Positions 6,835-8,614 of a stretch of 8,614 nt of DNA are shown here, piece by piece. The stretch spans positions 1 through 8,614 of the forward strand of contig JBJMLS010000105.1 of assembly GCA_045805185.1 (NCBI GenBank). Reading direction: 5' to 3'. The first letter of the stretch is position 1. Each line of letters begins with the position of its first letter. The DNA comes from JAHEYF01 sp045805185 (GTDB lineage: Bacteria; Bacteroidota; Bacteroidia; B-17B0; Aurantibacillaceae). The position numbers were made by a program, and so were the translations under genes. Below the pieces are notes generated by a model. It ran no database searches. It was not told the origin of the DNA and saw only the letters and a list, made by a program, of their open reading frames with translations.

Positions 6835-6835
6835 C

Positions 6836-8545
6836 ATGAGCGAAGAAAAAAATATAAACAGGAAAAGGAGAGATATCAGCACGCTTGTCATGCTGGTGTT
6901 GATCATCCTTTTACTGAACTTCGTAGGTACGTATTTTTTCAAACGCTTCGATCTTACTTCCGAAAAACGATATACGCTGAGTGAAAGTACGCGTAAACTG
7001 CTGAATGACCTCGATGATGGCGTGTATATTAAAGTTTACCTGGAAGGTGATTTTAACCCGGCTTTCTCCCGCCTGCGCAGCGAAACAAAAGAAATGCTTG
7101 ATGAGTTCAGGGCCTATTCCGGAAATGAGCTGAATTACGAGTTCATCAATATCTACGATGAGAAAAATCAGAAGGAGCTGGAAAGCATTCAGCGTACACT
7201 CTATACCAAAGGCATCGTTCCAACAGAATTGAATATCAAAACGGAAAAAGGGAACAAGAAGGATATTATATTTCCCGGGGCGCTTGTCACCTATAAAAAC
7301 AGAGAGATCCCCTGGCAGATCTTCAGGCAGCAGGTCGGCGTTTCTCCTGATCAGTGCGTGAATAATTCCGTGCAGTCGCTCGAGTATGAATTGTCAAATA
7401 CCATTCGCAAGCTGCAAACAACGCTGAAATACAAGGTCGCTTTTATACAGGGCCACGGAGAGCTGGATACGCTTCACACCAATGATATCGCGAGAACTTT
7501 GAAAGAATATTACGATGTGGACTACGTCACGATCAATCATCAGTTGCGCGCACTTGATGGATACAAAGCGATAGTTATTGCCCAGCCCGATTCGGCTTAC
7601 GATGAAAAAGACAAGTTTGTCGTGGATCAGTTTGTCATGCGTGGCGGAAGAATACTTTGGTGCATTGATCCCGTATATACGGATTATGATTCGCTGCGAC
7701 TAAAAGGCTTTACTGTTGGATTGGGAAATGACCTGAAGCTGGAAGACATGCTTTTCAGTTACGGCGCAAGAATAAATTACAACCTTGTGAATGATGCCCA
7801 GTGCGCATCCATTCCGATTAATCGCGGATTCAAAGGCGGCGCGCCCGATCTGCAGATGTACCCCTGGTATTATGCACCTTTAGTGATCGGCGATTCAGTT
7901 ACAGGGAAACACCCGATAGTGAAGAATCTCGGACTGATCAAATTCGAATTCGCCAGTACAATTGACACGATCTCTGTGAAACAGGTGAAGAAAACCATAT
8001 TGCTCCGTTCCTCGCGCTATACCAGGTTACAGAATACACCAGCCAGGATCAGTCTTGGAATTACAACCCTGAAAACAACCGAAAGCATGTTCGGGCAATC
8101 GTTCCAGCCGCTCGCGGTATTGCTGGAAGGTACTTTTACCTCTGTCTATAAGAACAGGCTCACAAAACAAATAGCAAGCGACAGCGCGATAAATTTTCAG
8201 GATCTCAGCAAACCTACCAGCATGATCGTTATAGGAGACGGCGACGTCATCAAAAATGAATTTAATTATGCGACGCAGAACTATTCTGAAATGGGATTTG
8301 ATAAGTATATGAGGCAAACATTTTCAAACAAGACCTTCATTCTTAATTGTGTGAATTACCTCTGCGACGGCGCGGATTTTTTAAGTGTGCGTGCACGTGA
8401 TGTGAAACTGCGCCTGCTGGATAAAAAGAAAATAAAAGTACAGGCTTTTAAATGGAAAATGATCAATGTTTGCGTGCCCCTGCTGGTACTGATCATTTCC
8501 GGATTGGTACTTCACCGGCTAAGAAAGAAGAGGTTCACAAGCTAA
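6836..8545 (+). CDS. gldG: GldG, gliding-associated ABC transporter auxiliary component
   Basis: 569 residues from ATG 6836, one base after the gldF stop; an in-frame TTG at 6809 inside gldF would add nine residues but is unlikely. A basic stretch (NRKRRD) leads into one membrane helix at about 14-35, then a large extracytoplasmic region, and a second helix at about 542-561 followed by a basic tail (RLRKKRFTS), so both ends are predicted cytoplasmic. Family marks include FDLTSEKRYTLSESTRKLL just after the first helix, SLEYELSNTIRKL near 181-193 and VAFIQGHGELD at 201-211, typical of the ABC_transp_aux / GldG family. Length agrees with known GldG (about 560). By family knowledge it works with GldF and GldA in an inner-membrane complex; the extracytoplasmic part resembles auxiliary domains of other ABC-2 exporters, not a classic free binding protein. 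Reading frame is intact. Confidence 0.9.
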   Translation: MSEEKNINRKRRDISTLVMLVLIILLLNFVGTYFFKRFDLTSEKRYTLSESTRKLLNDLDDGVYIKVYLEGDFNPAFSRLRSETKEMLDEFRAYSGNELNYEFINIYDEKNQKELESIQRTLYTKGIVPTELNIKTEKGNKKDIIFPGALVTYKNREIPWQIFRQQVGVSPDQCVNNSVQSLEYELSNTIRKLQTTLKYKVAFIQGHGELDTLHTNDIARTLKEYYDVDYVTINHQLRALDGYKAIVIAQPDSAYDEKDKFVVDQFVMRGGRILWCIDPVYTDYDSLRLKGFTVGLGNDLKLEDMLFSYGARINYNLVNDAQCASIPINRGFKGGAPDLQMYPWYYAPLVIGDSVTGKHPIVKNLGLIKFEFASTIDTISVKQVKKTILLRSSRYTRLQNTPARISLGITTLKTTESMFGQSFQPLAVLLEGTFTSVYKNRLTKQIASDSAINFQDLSKPTSMIVIGDGDVIKNEFNYATQNYSEMGFDKYMRQTFSNKTFILNCVNYLCDGADFLSVRARDVKLRLLDKKKIKVQAFKWKMINVCVPLLVLIISGLVLHRLRKKRFTS

Positions 8546-8593
8546 TTGAATTGAGAAATTTAGAACAACCCCGTTCAGCTTAAAAGAAATCGA

Positions 8594-8614
8594 ATGAAAA
8601 AACAACGTATAACA
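8594..8614 (+). CDS. Possible start of a downstream gene (partial)
   Basis: ATG at 8594 opens a frame reading MKKQRIT that stays open to the window edge, only seven codons. It lies 48 bases after the gldG stop on the same strand with no terminator between, so it could be part of the gld operon. The lysine-rich start would fit a signal peptide or lipoprotein, but too little is visible to name it. dnaN follows gldG in a number of Bacteroidota genomes, yet this start does not look like the usual DnaN N-terminus. Confidence 0.35.

Noticed and set aside
6809..6835. TTG at 6809 as the gldG start, overlapping gldF
   Set aside because: A rare start codon that adds nine residues not typical of the family; ATG 6836 is one base after the gldF stop and gives a normal N-terminus.

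Overview
The window most likely comes from a Bacteroidota chromosome, probably a gliding and/or type IX secretion (T9SS) lineage. Three things point there: a giant secreted protein built of PKD repeats that ends in a gliding-motility-associated C-terminal domain (CHU_C / T9SS type B sorting domain), a gldF-gldG pair, and promoter-like motifs of the Bacteroidota TTTG / TAnnTTTG kind. I cannot assign a genus from sequence alone. All recognised genes are on the + strand.

Layout. Positions 1-113 are the last codons of an upstream gene whose protein end is identical to that of the large gene further on. A strong intrinsic terminator follows, then a ~150 bp intergenic region with a plausible promoter. 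Positions 322-5631 encode a 1769-residue secreted, probably surface-exposed protein: signal peptide, a unique ~150-residue N-terminal region, a cysteine-bearing beta-sandwich-like domain, one Ig-like domain, about 14 PKD repeats and a C-terminal T9SS sorting domain. Its 3' end and terminator (5519-5683) repeat positions 1-165 with one silent difference, so the window sits across the end of a tandem paralogue pair.

The ~400 bp from 5684 to 6093 holds no convincing gene. It contains a cluster of four short hairpins (5712-5864), a TTAAC/GTTAA dyad (6003-6030) and a good -7 box (6072-6079) just before the next gene. Positions 6094-6834 and 6836-8545 encode GldF (ABC-2 type permease) and GldG (membrane-anchored auxiliary component), one base apart and clearly co-transcribed. 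The last 21 bases may begin another gene.

How it fits together. GldF and GldG, with an ATPase (GldA) not present here, form the ABC-type complex linked to gliding in Flavobacterium johnsoniae. The giant protein carries the type of C-terminal domain that T9SS recognises, so it is a probable surface or secreted adhesin-like cargo. The two parts are separated by terminators and are probably independent transcription units, linked at most by theme. I see no defence system, mobile element, CRISPR or RNA gene. The most unusual content is in the repeat architecture: an exact-length 253-residue three-domain super-repeat, a switch from classic PKD loops to Ca-binding-like loops in the middle of the protein, and the near-identical 3' ends of the two paralogues.
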